From assembly GCA_018385335.1 (NCBI GenBank), contig JAHAZN010000010.1, positions 1 through 42,903 on the forward strand: DNA of 42,903 nucleotides, in the 5' to 3' direction. The notes below the pieces were generated by a model. It saw nothing but the letters and a program-made list of their open reading frames with translations. It was not told where the DNA came from and did no database searches. The position numbers and the translations under genes were made by a program. Of this stretch, positions 8,533 to 16,774 are shown one piece after another. The stretch comes from Prevotella sp. (GTDB lineage Bacteria > Bacteroidota > Bacteroidia > Bacteroidales > Bacteroidaceae). Numbering within the stretch: position 1 is the first letter of the stretch; every line of letters begins with the position of its first letter.

Positions 8533-9942
8533 TTAACCCTTCAGTTTGAAAGTATGTTCAATACTGTTGAGCTCCTCGGCAAACACCTTGTCAATCTTCA
8601 TGCGCTGTTCTACCGTGGTGCAACTGTGCAGCACCGTACTGTGGTCGCGATTGCCAATGAGCTGACCTATGCGTGAGGCGGGCATCTTGGTGTATTTCTG
8701 AGCAAAATACATCGATATCTGGCGCACTGTCACTATATCACGCTTCCTGCTGCGACTGAGCACCTGCTGATGGGTGACGTTATAATGATTACATACCTTA
8801 TCGATGATATCGTCAATGGTGAGCGGATGATTGTCTATCTTCACAGCACGCTTGATGACACGCTCCGCCAACCGCATATCGATGTTGCAGTTATAAACCA
8901 CCGAATAGGCCAAGAGCGAGTTGACGACGCCTTCCAAATCGCGCACACTGCCGTTGGCTGTGCCGGCAATATAGCGGATGACATCCTCGGGAATCTTCAG
9001 TCCGTCACGACAACACTTAGAGTTGAGGATATCAACACAGAGTGCGATGTTGGGCTTCTCCAGCTCTGCTATCAGTCCGCAGGAGAATCGGGTTAGCAGA
9101 CGATCCTTCATTCCTACCAAATCAACAGGCGGGCGGTCGCTCGCTAAGATGATCTGCTTGCGGTTACGGAACAGATGATTGAAGATATGGAAGAAGGTGT
9201 CGAGGGTCTTCGAGGCAGTAGCCCATTCCTGTATGTCATCTACTATCAGGACATCGATGGTCTGATAGAAGTTGATGAAATCGTTGATGTGATTCTTGCA
9301 GGTGGCATTGACAAACTGCACCTGAAAGAGCCGGGCACTCACATAGAGTACTCTCTTCTGTGGGAAGAGCTCTTTACACTTGGCACCAATGGCATTGATG
9401 AGATGGGTCTTGCCACATCCCGAAGGTCCATAGATAAAGAAAGGATTGAAGGTCGTTTCACCCGGATGCTCAGCAATAGACATTCCGACGCTCCTCGGCA
9501 ACTTGTTGCTGTCGCCCTCGATGAAGTTTTGGAAGGTCTTGTGCAGGTCGAGACAGGGATTGAGGTCGCTCGGCATGGCAGCATCCAAGATTGTGGGACT
9601 CTTGTTGCCACGGGGTGCTACCGGCGAAGGGTCGATAGCAGCTGAGGGGGTGGTCTGAACATCTTGTGAGAGGTTATGCGACTTATCAACCATCACACGA
9701 TAGGTGAGCACGACACCCTCGCCGAAACAACGGGAGAGCACCTTGCGGAGCAAGCCCTCGTAGTACTGTTCCAAGTACTCGTAAACATACTGACTTGGAA
9801 TCTGTACCAGCAACGTCCTGTTCTCCTCGGAGAACGACTCGAAGACGATGGGGGCAAACCATGTTTTATACTGCTGCTCTGTGACGTTGCTCTTGATTAA
9901 CTCAAGACATTGATCCCAAAGCGCCTGATAACGTTTCACCAT
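8533..9942 (-). CDS. dnaA: Chromosomal replication initiator protein DnaA
   Basis: DnaA binds 9-mer boxes at the origin, unwinds it and loads the helicase. The 469-residue product has the family order: N-terminal domain I (YQALWDQCLELIKSNVTEQQ), a variable linker at about residues 90-130, the AAA+ domain with Walker A GPSGCGKT (172-179) and Walker B VDDIQ (234-238), and a C-terminal box-binding domain with the signature GNRDHSTVLHS near residue 440. The length is normal. The gene ends in a 107-bp convergent gap with the TonB receptor and has its own promoter candidate upstream (10000-10031). dnaN does not follow, so this is not the classical dnaA-dnaN arrangement. Identification is certain. 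Confidence 0.97.
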   Translation of the reverse strand: MVKRYQALWDQCLELIKSNVTEQQYKTWFAPIVFESFSEENRTLLVQIPSQYVYEYLEQYYEGLLRKVLSRCFGEGVVLTYRVMVDKSHNLSQDVQTTPSAAIDPSPVAPRGNKSPTILDAAMPSDLNPCLDLHKTFQNFIEGDSNKLPRSVGMSIAEHPGETTFNPFFIYGPSGCGKTHLINAIGAKCKELFPQKRVLYVSARLFQVQFVNATCKNHINDFINFYQTIDVLIVDDIQEWATASKTLDTFFHIFNHLFRNRKQIILASDRPPVDLVGMKDRLLTRFSCGLIAELEKPNIALCVDILNSKCCRDGLKIPEDVIRYIAGTANGSVRDLEGVVNSLLAYSVVYNCNIDMRLAERVIKRAVKIDNHPLTIDDIIDKVCNHYNVTHQQVLSRSRKRDIVTVRQISMYFAQKYTKMPASRIGQLIGNRDHSTVLHSCTTVEQRMKIDKVFAEELNSIEHTFKLKG

Positions 9943-9999
9943 TTGTGTAGATTGTGTATGGTTTTTTAGTCACTTAGACCATAAAAAGGATTTCAGGTG

Positions 10000-10031
10000 C
10001 AAATTTCGCACTTTTTTCCCAAACAAACAAA
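10000..10031 (-). promoter_or_regulatory. Promoter candidate for dnaA
   Basis: On the minus strand, TTTG (plus 10028-10031) is followed after exactly 20 bp by GAAATTTG (plus 10000-10007), one mismatch from TAnnTTTG. It is about 58 bp upstream of the dnaA ATG. Confidence 0.45.
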
Positions 10032-10249
10032 TGATGAAAATATCACCCTTTCTTCTCACAGAATGATAACTTACTAATTAACTGATGATTAAGTGTTTTC
10101 TTGACGCTTTATTATTTTATCACCCTTATATATTTTCAAACCTTCTGTATTTCAATAGATTAAAAAAGAAGAAGGAGATAGACTCCTTGCTCCCTATAGG
10201 TCATCGACAAAGCGTCGTAAAACAACTTATTTCAGCCGTTTCTCTATCC

Positions 10250-10287
10250 ACGCCTTCCCTTCTTCACAATGGAAGGCGTTATTTTTA
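10250..10287 (+). terminator. Orphan plus-strand intrinsic terminator
   Basis: ACGCCTTCC (10250-10258) pairs with GGAAGGCGT (10271-10279) over a 12-nt loop and is followed by TATTTTTAT, a normal U-rich tail on the plus strand. No plus-strand gene precedes it in the 368-bp gap between dnaA and the MCE gene. On the minus strand it follows the MCE stop by about 30 nt but has no T-tract. The rest of 9943-10310 is AT-rich; I found no tRNA fold or exact DnaA box there. Confidence 0.5.
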
Positions 10288-10310
10288 TAAATTCTATATT
10301 GCGCTATCTC

Positions 10311-11213
10311 TTACTTATCTTTTTTTCCAAACAGTGAGAAGTGGACATAGCGTTTTGGATGCTGACGGAGGTCGATGAGCAACGAGTCGGCACTTCCCAT
10401 GGTGGCTGTGAGATGATGATAGAGTGTCGGGTCGTTCATGAGCAGACCGATGGTACTCTCCTTGCTGTTGAGTTTGGCAGAGAGTTGCTCTACGTTGTTC
10501 AGCGTCTCATTCACCTTGTTCATGGTAGCAGCCACATCAATACTGTTGAGCTGACCCGTGAACTGTTGGGTGTTCTCCAAGATGCCATCGGCCTTGTTAA
10601 GCATGGTGGGCACCTTATAGTTGAGTGTTGCCATGAGCTGGTTCATCTCCCGGGAAGAGGTCTCGAGATTAGCCGAGAGATGATCTACATGATGCAGGGT
10701 GTTCATCAGTGCCGGATCGGCGAGCAGGGCGTTGAGGTTGGTGAGGATGCTATCGATCTTGGGCAATATCTGCTCCACGGTAGGCATGAGGGCACCAGCC
10801 TTTTCCATCAGTCCGTTGCTCTGTCCACCGGGGATGGTATCACCAGGTGCGAGACGCTCTAAGGGATTGGAAGAGAGGATGAGGTTCATCTTCACATTAC
10901 CCATGAAGTCGGATGAGATTTCTGCATGTGATCCCTTGGGAACCATCATCTCTTTATCGAGTTCTACGAATGCCACAATCTTTCCTTCCCCATCGTAGTT
11001 ATACTCGATGCTCTTCACCGCTCCTACCTTATAGCCATTGGCATAGACAGGACTGGAAGCAGAGAGTCCGCTGATATCGGTGAAACTCACGGGATAGGTG
11101 TTGCTATTGCCGAGCAGACTCAGTCCTTTGAGAAACTGCAGGCCGAAGAACAGCACAACGACACCTGCGATGGCCACAAGGGCTATTTGAACTTCTTTGG
11201 TAAAATACTTCAT
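10311..11213 (-). CDS. MCE-domain (MlaD-like) lipid transport substrate-binding protein
   Basis: This 300-residue protein has one N-terminal membrane helix (residues 8-31, EVQIALVAIAGVVVLFFGLQ) and then an MCE domain with the typical YPVSFTDISGLSASSPVYANGYKVGAVKSI opening (from about residue 40). MCE proteins form rings that carry phospholipids between inner and outer membrane with MlaE/MlaF-type permease and ATPase subunits. The second half (about 140-285) is a helical region with repeated motifs such as LPKIDSILTNLNALL and VNETLNNVEQLSAKL. The gene starts 6 bp after the amidase stop, so they form one transcription unit. No permease or ATPase gene is nearby. Family assignment is strong; the precise lipid pathway is not shown. 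Confidence 0.85.
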   Translation of the reverse strand: MKYFTKEVQIALVAIAGVVVLFFGLQFLKGLSLLGNSNTYPVSFTDISGLSASSPVYANGYKVGAVKSIEYNYDGEGKIVAFVELDKEMMVPKGSHAEISSDFMGNVKMNLILSSNPLERLAPGDTIPGGQSNGLMEKAGALMPTVEQILPKIDSILTNLNALLADPALMNTLHHVDHLSANLETSSREMNQLMATLNYKVPTMLNKADGILENTQQFTGQLNSIDVAATMNKVNETLNNVEQLSAKLNSKESTIGLLMNDPTLYHHLTATMGSADSLLIDLRQHPKRYVHFSLFGKKDK

Positions 11214-11219
11214 TGCGTC

Positions 11220-12488
11220 TTATTTATTTTTGTTTTTGTTCTGACGATATTCTTTGATTGCCTCGTTGACATTCATTCTCTTCTCTTGTCTGAAGGCCAC
11301 GATGAAGGCTTCAGGAAACTTGCTTAGCAGTGTCTTCCTCAACTGATAGATGACGGAATAGTCGGTGGATGCACCACAGGTGTATTTATACATCCCATTC
11401 TCTTCATAGCTCGACAGTTCCACTGCTCCTTTCAGTCGCTCGTTGTCGGGGCGCAGCTGCTTACTGCTTGCGAGAATCTGCACCTTGAAGACGGGTGCCT
11501 GTTCTGCCGTCTGTTCGTGGGCACCTGCATTGTCCTGAGCGGATTCATCGCCCTTGGTAGTGCTCGTTTCTTCAGTCGCCTTGTTCTCCTCGACCTTTGA
11601 GCGTTCCTCCACGACAGGCTCCTCTTTCTTTGGCTTCTTCACCTCGGCAGCAGGAGTGCGCTTCGGTCTTTCCTCTGAGACAAGAGATTGCTCTATAGGC
11701 TTATAGGGCACGTTGAATCCCTTGGCATATTTCTGTTTATACTCCACGAAGGCCTGGAAGATGCCCCTTCCCATGAGCGTCACACCGTTTTCGGTGTTAA
11801 GGAACTGCTCTTCATCGGGACTGGTGATAAAGCCCAGCTCTATCAAGCAACTCGGCATGGAGGTCTCTCTAAGCACGAGGAATCCAGCCTGCTTCACTCC
11901 TTTGTTGAGACGCTGTGCCGTGGCGCAAGTCTTCTGCTGAACGAGTCGTGCCATCTCCACGCTCTGCGCCATGTTCTTGTCTTGCAGGAACTCGAACATG
12001 ATATAGCTCTCAGAGGAGCGTGGGTCGAAACCTTCGTAGTGTTGCTGATAGTCTTTCTCTATCAAGATAACGGAGTTCTCCCGTTTGGCCACGTCGAAGT
12101 TGTCATCCATCCTGTGCATACCCAACGTATAGGTTTCCAGCCCTCGGCTCTTCTTCCCCTTGGGCAGGGCATTGGTATGGATAGAGACGAAGAGGTCGGC
12201 CTTGTTACGGTTGGCAATATGTGCACGCTCATGCAAAGGGACGAAAATGTCGTTCTTGCGGGTATAAATGACCTTCACGTCGGGACAGTTGGCTTCAACC
12301 AACCTACCAAAGGCCAATGCCACGTTGAGATTGATGTTTTTCTCCTTGGAGAATGTGCCCAAAGCCCCCGCATCATGTCCACCATGACCGGCATCAATCA
12401 CCAGTGTGAAACGTCGGTCGGTGGCAGCTGTCGCCGTCATAGCGAGGAGCCACATCATTAGCAATAGCGTTCTTAGTCTCACCTTCAT
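11220..12488 (-). CDS. N-acetylmuramoyl-L-alanine amidase (AmiC/Amidase_3 type)
   Basis: Zinc amidases of this family cut the bond between MurNAc and L-alanine in peptidoglycan, mainly in septal splitting and remodelling. The 422-residue product has a signal peptide (residues 1-22, cut near ATAA) and an Amidase_3 domain at about 27-255 with zinc ligands in IDAGHGG (His35), Glu49 and SIHTNA (His104), and a catalytic glutamate in CLIELGF. A long charged linker rich in Lys and Glu (about 270-335) leads to a C-terminal SPOR-like or peptidoglycan-binding domain (VFKVQILASSKQL onwards), consistent with septal targeting. It is the first gene of a pair with the MCE protein 6 bp downstream. A -7 element lies 17 bp upstream of the ATG. 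Confidence 0.9.
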   Translation of the reverse strand: MKVRLRTLLLMMWLLAMTATAATDRRFTLVIDAGHGGHDAGALGTFSKEKNINLNVALAFGRLVEANCPDVKVIYTRKNDIFVPLHERAHIANRNKADLFVSIHTNALPKGKKSRGLETYTLGMHRMDDNFDVAKRENSVILIEKDYQQHYEGFDPRSSESYIMFEFLQDKNMAQSVEMARLVQQKTCATAQRLNKGVKQAGFLVLRETSMPSCLIELGFITSPDEEQFLNTENGVTLMGRGIFQAFVEYKQKYAKGFNVPYKPIEQSLVSEERPKRTPAAEVKKPKKEEPVVEERSKVEENKATEETSTTKGDESAQDNAGAHEQTAEQAPVFKVQILASSKQLRPDNERLKGAVELSSYEENGMYKYTCGASTDYSVIYQLRKTLLSKFPEAFIVAFRQEKRMNVNEAIKEYRQNKNKNK

Positions 12489-12504
12489 CGTCTGTTTTCA
12501 ACTG

Positions 12505-12537
12505 CAAAGTTATAGTATTCCTACCAAAAACTACAAC
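12505..12537 (-). promoter_or_regulatory. Promoter candidate for the amidase-MCE operon
   Basis: TAACTTTG on the minus strand (plus 12505-12512) matches TAnnTTTG exactly; GTTG (plus 12534-12537) is 21 bp further upstream, one mismatch from the -33 TTTG. Confidence 0.5.
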
Positions 12538-12567
12538 ACATTAAAAAGTTTTATTATTTATTTAGGT

Positions 12568-12942
12568 TTATCCCTGTCGTGGGTTGTCTAACGTGAGCTC
12601 TACGCCGGCACCTTGGCAGGCGGCACCCATTGGGGGATTGACCTTGGTGATTCTCACCCATACGGAACTCATCCCAGGGAAGTCTCTCTGCACACGTCGT
12701 GTGATGCGACCTGCCACATGTTCGAGCAAGGCAGAAGGGATAGCCATCTCCTCGTCTATCAGATGGTGCAGACGACTGTAATCCAAGGTATCCTCTACCC
12801 TATCGCTCTCCGTGGCTAAGCTATGGGAATAGTCAACCCTTACATCCACAAGATAATCGCCTCCCACGAGGCGCTCCTGAGGGAGCACTCCGTGAAAGGC
12901 GTAAACTCTTAATCCTGAGATAAAGATGGTCATCTTTGTCAT
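12568..12942 (-). CDS. folB: Dihydroneopterin aldolase
   Basis: FolB converts 7,8-dihydroneopterin to 6-hydroxymethyl-dihydropterin and glycolaldehyde in folate synthesis. The 124-residue length is typical. Visible signatures are the opening IFISGLRVYAFHGVLPQER with the conserved YGxHG-like element, the DYSRLHHLIDEEM segment containing the LxYxxL-type motif, LLEHVAGRI, and the C-terminal VRITKVNPP, which is the family's (K)xxPP pterin-binding end. The gene begins 3 bp after the ribonucleotide reductase stop codon, so the two are almost certainly translated from one transcript. No other folate genes are adjacent. Confidence 0.9.
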   Translation of the reverse strand: MTKMTIFISGLRVYAFHGVLPQERLVGGDYLVDVRVDYSHSLATESDRVEDTLDYSRLHHLIDEEMAIPSALLEHVAGRITRRVQRDFPGMSSVWVRITKVNPPMGAACQGAGVELTLDNPRQG

Positions 12943-12945
12943 GGT

Positions 12946-15495
12946 TTATCCACAGCGGCTGGCACCGCAGTTCTTACAGATGAGACATCCTTCTTGATAA
13001 ACCAAGGTCTCTTGACCGCAGGCAGGACATTTCTGTCCCTTAGCCTCTGTGCCGTCGATAATATACTTCTTCAGTGCACGCTCCACACCGTTCTTCCATG
13101 TATTGATGCTCTCACTCTTGAGTTGCAGTGAGCTCACGAGTTTGATGACATGGTCAATAGGCATGCGATAGCGCAGCACACCACTGATGAGCTTGGCATA
13201 GTTCCAATATTCGGGATTAAACTTCTCCGAGAGTCCCTCGACAGTGGTCTTGTAGCCTCGTTTATTCTCAAACTGGAAGTCATATCTGTGGCGACCATTC
13301 TCATCGGACTGCTTGATGATCTTTCCCTTTGTCACGGTCTTGGGAAGTACGATACCCTCCTCATCATCCTGGAGTCCGGTGAAGATCTCATAAGGATAAC
13401 CATTGAGCAGACCTACGAAAGCCACCCATTTCTCTTTGTTGTTTTGGAATCTCACCACGTCACACTCCAGGGTCTGTGGTCTTACCTCTGTCACCTCCGG
13501 ATGCTTGCATGGCGCAGGTTCCGTCGTCTCTTTCTTCTCTTTCTTGGAGACAGATATCATCACACCCGAACGAGAGCCGTCGCGATAGATGGTACAGCCT
13601 TTACATCCTGAGCGCCATGCCTCTACATAGAGTTTGTTGACCAACTCCTCATCGACATCGGCAGGAAGATTGACAGTGACGCTGATAGAGTGGTCCACCC
13701 ACTTCTGTATAGCCCCCTGCATCCTCACCTTCATCAGCCAGTCAACATCGTTGGCTGTTGCTTTGTAGTAAGGAGACTTAGCCACCAGCTGATCGATCTC
13801 CTCCTGTGTATAGCGTTTCTCTGTATCGTAGCCGTTGGTCTTCATCCAGGTAAGGAACTTGTGATGATAAACCACATACTCTTCAAACGAATCGCCCACC
13901 TCATCGACATAGTCAACACGTACAGCCTCATCGTTGGGGTTCACCTTTCTTCTACGGAGATACACGGGCATGAAGACAGGCTCTATACCACTCGTTGTCT
14001 GGGTCATCAAGCTGGTGGTACCTGTGGGGGCGATGGTGAGACAGGCGATGTTTCTACGGCCATACTTCACCATATCTTCATAGAGGGAGGCATCGGCTTC
14101 CTTCAGTCTCAACATAAATGGATTGTTCTTCTCACGCTCAGCGTCATACACCTCAAAGGCGCCACGCTCCTTGGCCATCACCACTGATGAGCGGTAGGCA
14201 TTGAGTGCCAGTGTGCGATGCACGTTTACTGAGAAATCGGTGGCTTCCTGTGTGCCATATCTCAGGTTCATCGCTGCCAGCATATCTCCCTCAGCGGTGA
14301 TGCCCACACCCGTACGGCGGCCCATGCCACTCTTGCGACGAATCTTCTCCCAGAGATGCTTCTCGGCACCTTTCACCTCATCACTCTGGGGGTCAGCAGC
14401 AATCTTCTGCTGTATGAGGTCTATCTTCTCCAATTCCAAATCAACGATATCATCCATGATACGCTGGGCTGCAGTGACATGCTGACGGAAGAGTTCATAA
14501 TCGAAATAAGCATCGGGGGTGAAGGGGTTCTTCACATAACTGTAGAGGTTGATGCTCAGCAGACGGCAGGAGTCGTAGGGACAGAGAGGAATTTCTCCAC
14601 AGGGGTTGGTGGACACCGTGCGGAAACCCAGGTCAGCATAGCAGTCGGGCAGACTCTCCCTAAGGATTGTATCCCAGAACAACACACCAGGTTCAGCGCT
14701 CTTCCATGCGTTATGCACAATCTTCTTCCAAAGCGCCTGAGCATCAATCTCCTTCACATAGTCAGGTTTCTCGCTACCGATAGGAAACTCCTGCTGATAG
14801 GGCTTACCTTCAACGGCAGCCTTCATAAACTCGTCGTCAATCTTCACAGACACATTGGCACCGGTCACCTTGCCCTCGGTCATCTTAGCATCGATAAATG
14901 CCTCGCTGTCGGGGTGTTTGATACTTACGGAGAGCATCAGAGCGCCACGACGGCCGTCCTGTGCCACCTCACGCGTCGAGTTGCTGTAACGTTCCATGAA
15001 GGGTACGAGACCAGTGGATGTCAGGGCTGAGTTGTTCACCGGCGAGCCCTTGGGACGCACATGACTCAAGTCGTGTCCTACGCCACCGCGACGTTTCATC
15101 AACTGCACCTGTTCCTCATCAATACGCATGATAGCTCCATAACTGTCGGCATCTCCATCGAGACCTATCACAAAGCAGTTGCTCAGCGAGGCTATCTGGT
15201 GGTTGTTGCCTATTCCTGTCATCGGACTGCCTGCAGGAACAATATAACGGAAATGATCCAAGAGATCAAACACCTCCTGTGCACTCATCGGGTTGGCATA
15301 TTTCTGCTCGATACGAGCTATCTCATTGGCAATGCGCCAATGCATGTCGGCAGGTGACTTTTCGTAGATATTGCCAAAACTATCTTTCATGGCATACTTG
15401 TTCACCCACACACGGGCGGCCAACTCATCGCCCTCAAAATACTCCAATGACGCCGCAAAGGCCTCATCATAAGTGTAAATACGATTAGATTCCAT
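12946..15495 (-). CDS. nrdJ: Adenosylcobalamin-dependent (class II) ribonucleoside-diphosphate reductase
   Basis: This enzyme makes deoxyribonucleotides using a thiyl radical generated from adenosylcobalamin and works with or without oxygen. In the 849-residue product the active-site pattern fits NrdJ: SLSNCF with Cys107, NPCGE with Asn297, radical Cys299 and Glu301, and Cys310. The spacings of +2, +2 and +11 in the 297-310 block equal those I recall for the Thermotoga enzyme (320, 322, 324, 333). A second conserved loop is IAPTGTTSLMTQTTSGIEP. The end carries Cys pairs CPAC, CLIC, CKNC and a last SRCG, a zinc-ribbon or shuttle region typical of this subgroup. The well-formed promoter at 15564-15594 supports the ATG start. 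folB follows after 3 bp. The enzyme implies a need for B12. Confidence 0.93.
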   Translation of the reverse strand: MESNRIYTYDEAFAASLEYFEGDELAARVWVNKYAMKDSFGNIYEKSPADMHWRIANEIARIEQKYANPMSAQEVFDLLDHFRYIVPAGSPMTGIGNNHQIASLSNCFVIGLDGDADSYGAIMRIDEEQVQLMKRRGGVGHDLSHVRPKGSPVNNSALTSTGLVPFMERYSNSTREVAQDGRRGALMLSVSIKHPDSEAFIDAKMTEGKVTGANVSVKIDDEFMKAAVEGKPYQQEFPIGSEKPDYVKEIDAQALWKKIVHNAWKSAEPGVLFWDTILRESLPDCYADLGFRTVSTNPCGEIPLCPYDSCRLLSINLYSYVKNPFTPDAYFDYELFRQHVTAAQRIMDDIVDLELEKIDLIQQKIAADPQSDEVKGAEKHLWEKIRRKSGMGRRTGVGITAEGDMLAAMNLRYGTQEATDFSVNVHRTLALNAYRSSVVMAKERGAFEVYDAEREKNNPFMLRLKEADASLYEDMVKYGRRNIACLTIAPTGTTSLMTQTTSGIEPVFMPVYLRRRKVNPNDEAVRVDYVDEVGDSFEEYVVYHHKFLTWMKTNGYDTEKRYTQEEIDQLVAKSPYYKATANDVDWLMKVRMQGAIQKWVDHSISVTVNLPADVDEELVNKLYVEAWRSGCKGCTIYRDGSRSGVMISVSKKEKKETTEPAPCKHPEVTEVRPQTLECDVVRFQNNKEKWVAFVGLLNGYPYEIFTGLQDDEEGIVLPKTVTKGKIIKQSDENGRHRYDFQFENKRGYKTTVEGLSEKFNPEYWNYAKLISGVLRYRMPIDHVIKLVSSLQLKSESINTWKNGVERALKKYIIDGTEAKGQKCPACGQETLVYQEGCLICKNCGASRCG

Positions 15496-15563
15496 TTTTA
15501 TTATTTTATCAAAAGGCTATGGTCATCCAACTGGATTGCCTGTCATGTTTCATTATTCGGGTG

Positions 15564-15594
15564 CAAAGATAACAACTTTATCGTTCACTACAAA
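15564..15594 (-). promoter_or_regulatory. Promoter for nrdJ-folB
   Basis: On the minus strand TTTG (plus 15591-15594), a 19-bp spacer and TATCTTTG (plus 15564-15571) match both Bacteroidota promoter boxes exactly. The -7 box is 68 bp upstream of the nrdJ ATG. Confidence 0.7.
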
Positions 15595-15655
15595 TCATTT
15601 TTGGAAAACTTTTTTAGAAAAATCCCTCTTCATGTTTTCCAAAAGAGAAATTTTA

Positions 15656-15790
15656 TTTTCCACAGAACACACTGAAGGCACGTTTTTTTTCCACATAATT
15701 TAGACAGTGGCGCCCCGATGGTGCTAACCCGCGCCCCCGACGGGGCGCGGCCTACGGGCACAAACAACCCTCCGTGTGTTCTGTGGAAAA
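15656..15790. repeat. 17-bp inverted repeat flanking a GC-rich hairpin core
   Basis: TTTTCCACAGAACACAC (15656-15672) and its perfect reverse complement (15774-15790) enclose 101 bp. The core is GC-rich against an AT-rich background and contains a 9-bp stem CCGCGCCCC (15729-15737) / GGGGCGCGG (15742-15750) with loop CGAC, plus another GCGCCCC at 15710-15716. The arrangement resembles a small non-autonomous (MITE- or REP-like) intergenic element. No transposase is present. It lies between the nrdJ and nitroreductase promoters without overlapping either. Confidence 0.6.
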
Positions 15791-15838
15791 ATCTGTATAA
15801 CATCTGTGGAAAAATAAATCTGAGTGTTCTGTGGAAAA
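15774..15838 (+). repeat. Three degenerate tandem units containing TGTGGAAAA
   Basis: TGTGGAAAA occurs at 15782-15790, 15805-15813 and 15830-15838, spaced 23 and 25 bp apart inside similar flanks (TCTGTGGAAAAAT). Two opposite copies (TTTTCCACA) are at 15656-15664 and 15687-15695. TTTTCCACA fits the relaxed DnaA box TTWTNCACA, so DnaA binding is possible, but repeat origin is equally possible. Confidence 0.5.
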
Positions 15839-15897
15839 AATAATCCATGATATCCGTGTGCTCCGCAGAAAACATGCTATAAAAAAAACAACTAACG

Positions 15898-15929
15898 CTT
15901 GCATAACTCAACAAAACACCTTAACTTTG
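15898..15929 (+). promoter_or_regulatory. Promoter for the nitroreductase gene
   Basis: CTTG (15898-15901), a 20-bp spacer and TAACTTTG (15922-15929) closely match TTTG-N19-21-TAnnTTTG. The -7 box is 34 bp upstream of the ATG. Confidence 0.6.
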
Positions 15930-15963
15930 TCCTATCATTTATACCTATTATTATATAATTAGA

Positions 15964-16701
15964 ATGAACACCATCACCACCCGCCGCACCATCCGTCGCT
16001 ATGCTGACCGCGATGTAGAGCCCACACTCCTTTCCCAACTCCTTTCCCAGGCCTCACGCACGCAGACCATGGGCAACCTGCAACTGTACAGTGTCGTCAT
16101 CACACGCTCTGCCGAAGGCAAGGCGAAGCTCGCCCCCGCCCATTTCAACCAACCTATGGTAACGCAGGCACCCGTGGTGCTCACCATCTGTGCCGACTTC
16201 CACCGCACCACTACATGGTGTGAGAACCGCAAGGCCGTGCCCGGCTACAACAACCTTCTCTCCTTCCTCAACGCCGCCATCGACGCCCTGCTCTTCACCC
16301 AGACCTTCTGCAACCTGGCGGAGGAGGAAGGATTGGGATGCTGTTACCTTGGCACCACCGTCTATCAGCCCCAGCTCATCATCGACACCCTCCATCTCCC
16401 TTCACTGGTGATGCCTGTAGCAACCATCACCCTCGGATGGCCCGACGAAGAGCCACCCCTCACCGACCGTCTCGGCATCGAAGCCTTTGTTCATGAGGAG
16501 ACTTACACTGACTACACCCCTGAGGCCATCGATCGTTTCTACAAGACAAAGGAGCAACTTGAAGAGAACCGCCATTTCTGTGAGATCAATAATAAAGAGA
16601 CGTTAGCCCAAATCTTCACTGATCTACGCTATACCAAAAAAGACAACGAGGCGATGTCGGAAGGTCTCCTCGCTGCACTCCGACACCAAGGGTTTCTCTA
16701 A
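15964..16701 (+). CDS. Nitroreductase-family FMN oxidoreductase
   Basis: The 245-residue product has the nitroreductase-fold opening TRRTIRRYADRDVEPTLLSQ, in which the RRxxR basic residues contact the FMN phosphate, then SRTQTMGNLQLYSVVI and the later GLGCCYLGTTV and VATITLGWPDEEP segments, all in the usual order. Members reduce nitro compounds, quinones or flavins with NAD(P)H in the cytoplasm; the physiological substrate cannot be predicted. After about residue 185 a charged tail (DRFYKTKEQLEENRHFCEINN) extends it, as in NfsA-like proteins. It is a single-gene unit with its own promoter, divergent from nrdJ and convergent with the MFS gene. Confidence 0.85.
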   Translation: MNTITTRRTIRRYADRDVEPTLLSQLLSQASRTQTMGNLQLYSVVITRSAEGKAKLAPAHFNQPMVTQAPVVLTICADFHRTTTWCENRKAVPGYNNLLSFLNAAIDALLFTQTFCNLAEEEGLGCCYLGTTVYQPQLIIDTLHLPSLVMPVATITLGWPDEEPPLTDRLGIEAFVHEETYTDYTPEAIDRFYKTKEQLEENRHFCEINNKETLAQIFTDLRYTKKDNEAMSEGLLAALRHQGFL

Positions 16702-16716
16702 CAGAACAAACGCAGG

Positions 16717-16762
16717 TATCTGCGATGGTCAACGCAAGTATCTGCTAAGACCATCGCAGATA
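16717..16762. repeat. 14-bp perfect inverted repeat after the nitroreductase gene
   Basis: TATCTGCGATGGTC (16717-16730) and GACCATCGCAGATA (16749-16762) flank an 18-nt spacer that contains a further GTATCTGC. The tail is not T-rich. It begins 15 bp after the stop codon and could be a 3'-end stabiliser or a binding site. Confidence 0.55.
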
Positions 16763-16774
16763 TATTCTCGGACG

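Noticed and set aside
12946..12954. Exact DnaA box TTATCCACA at the nrdJ stop codon
   Set aside because: It lies inside coding sequence at the end of nrdJ; a single 9-mer can easily occur by chance in 43 kb.
15630..15914. 94-codon minus-strand frame
   Set aside because: It is a translation of the TTTTCCACA repeats (repeated FFHRT), not a gene.
15600..15960. Chromosomal origin candidate because of the AT-rich gap and five DnaA-box-like motifs
   Set aside because: rpoC, typA and most other genes to the right are on the minus strand, which is the lagging direction if replication started here; the motifs also belong to repeat copies. A GC-skew plot of the whole genome would decide.
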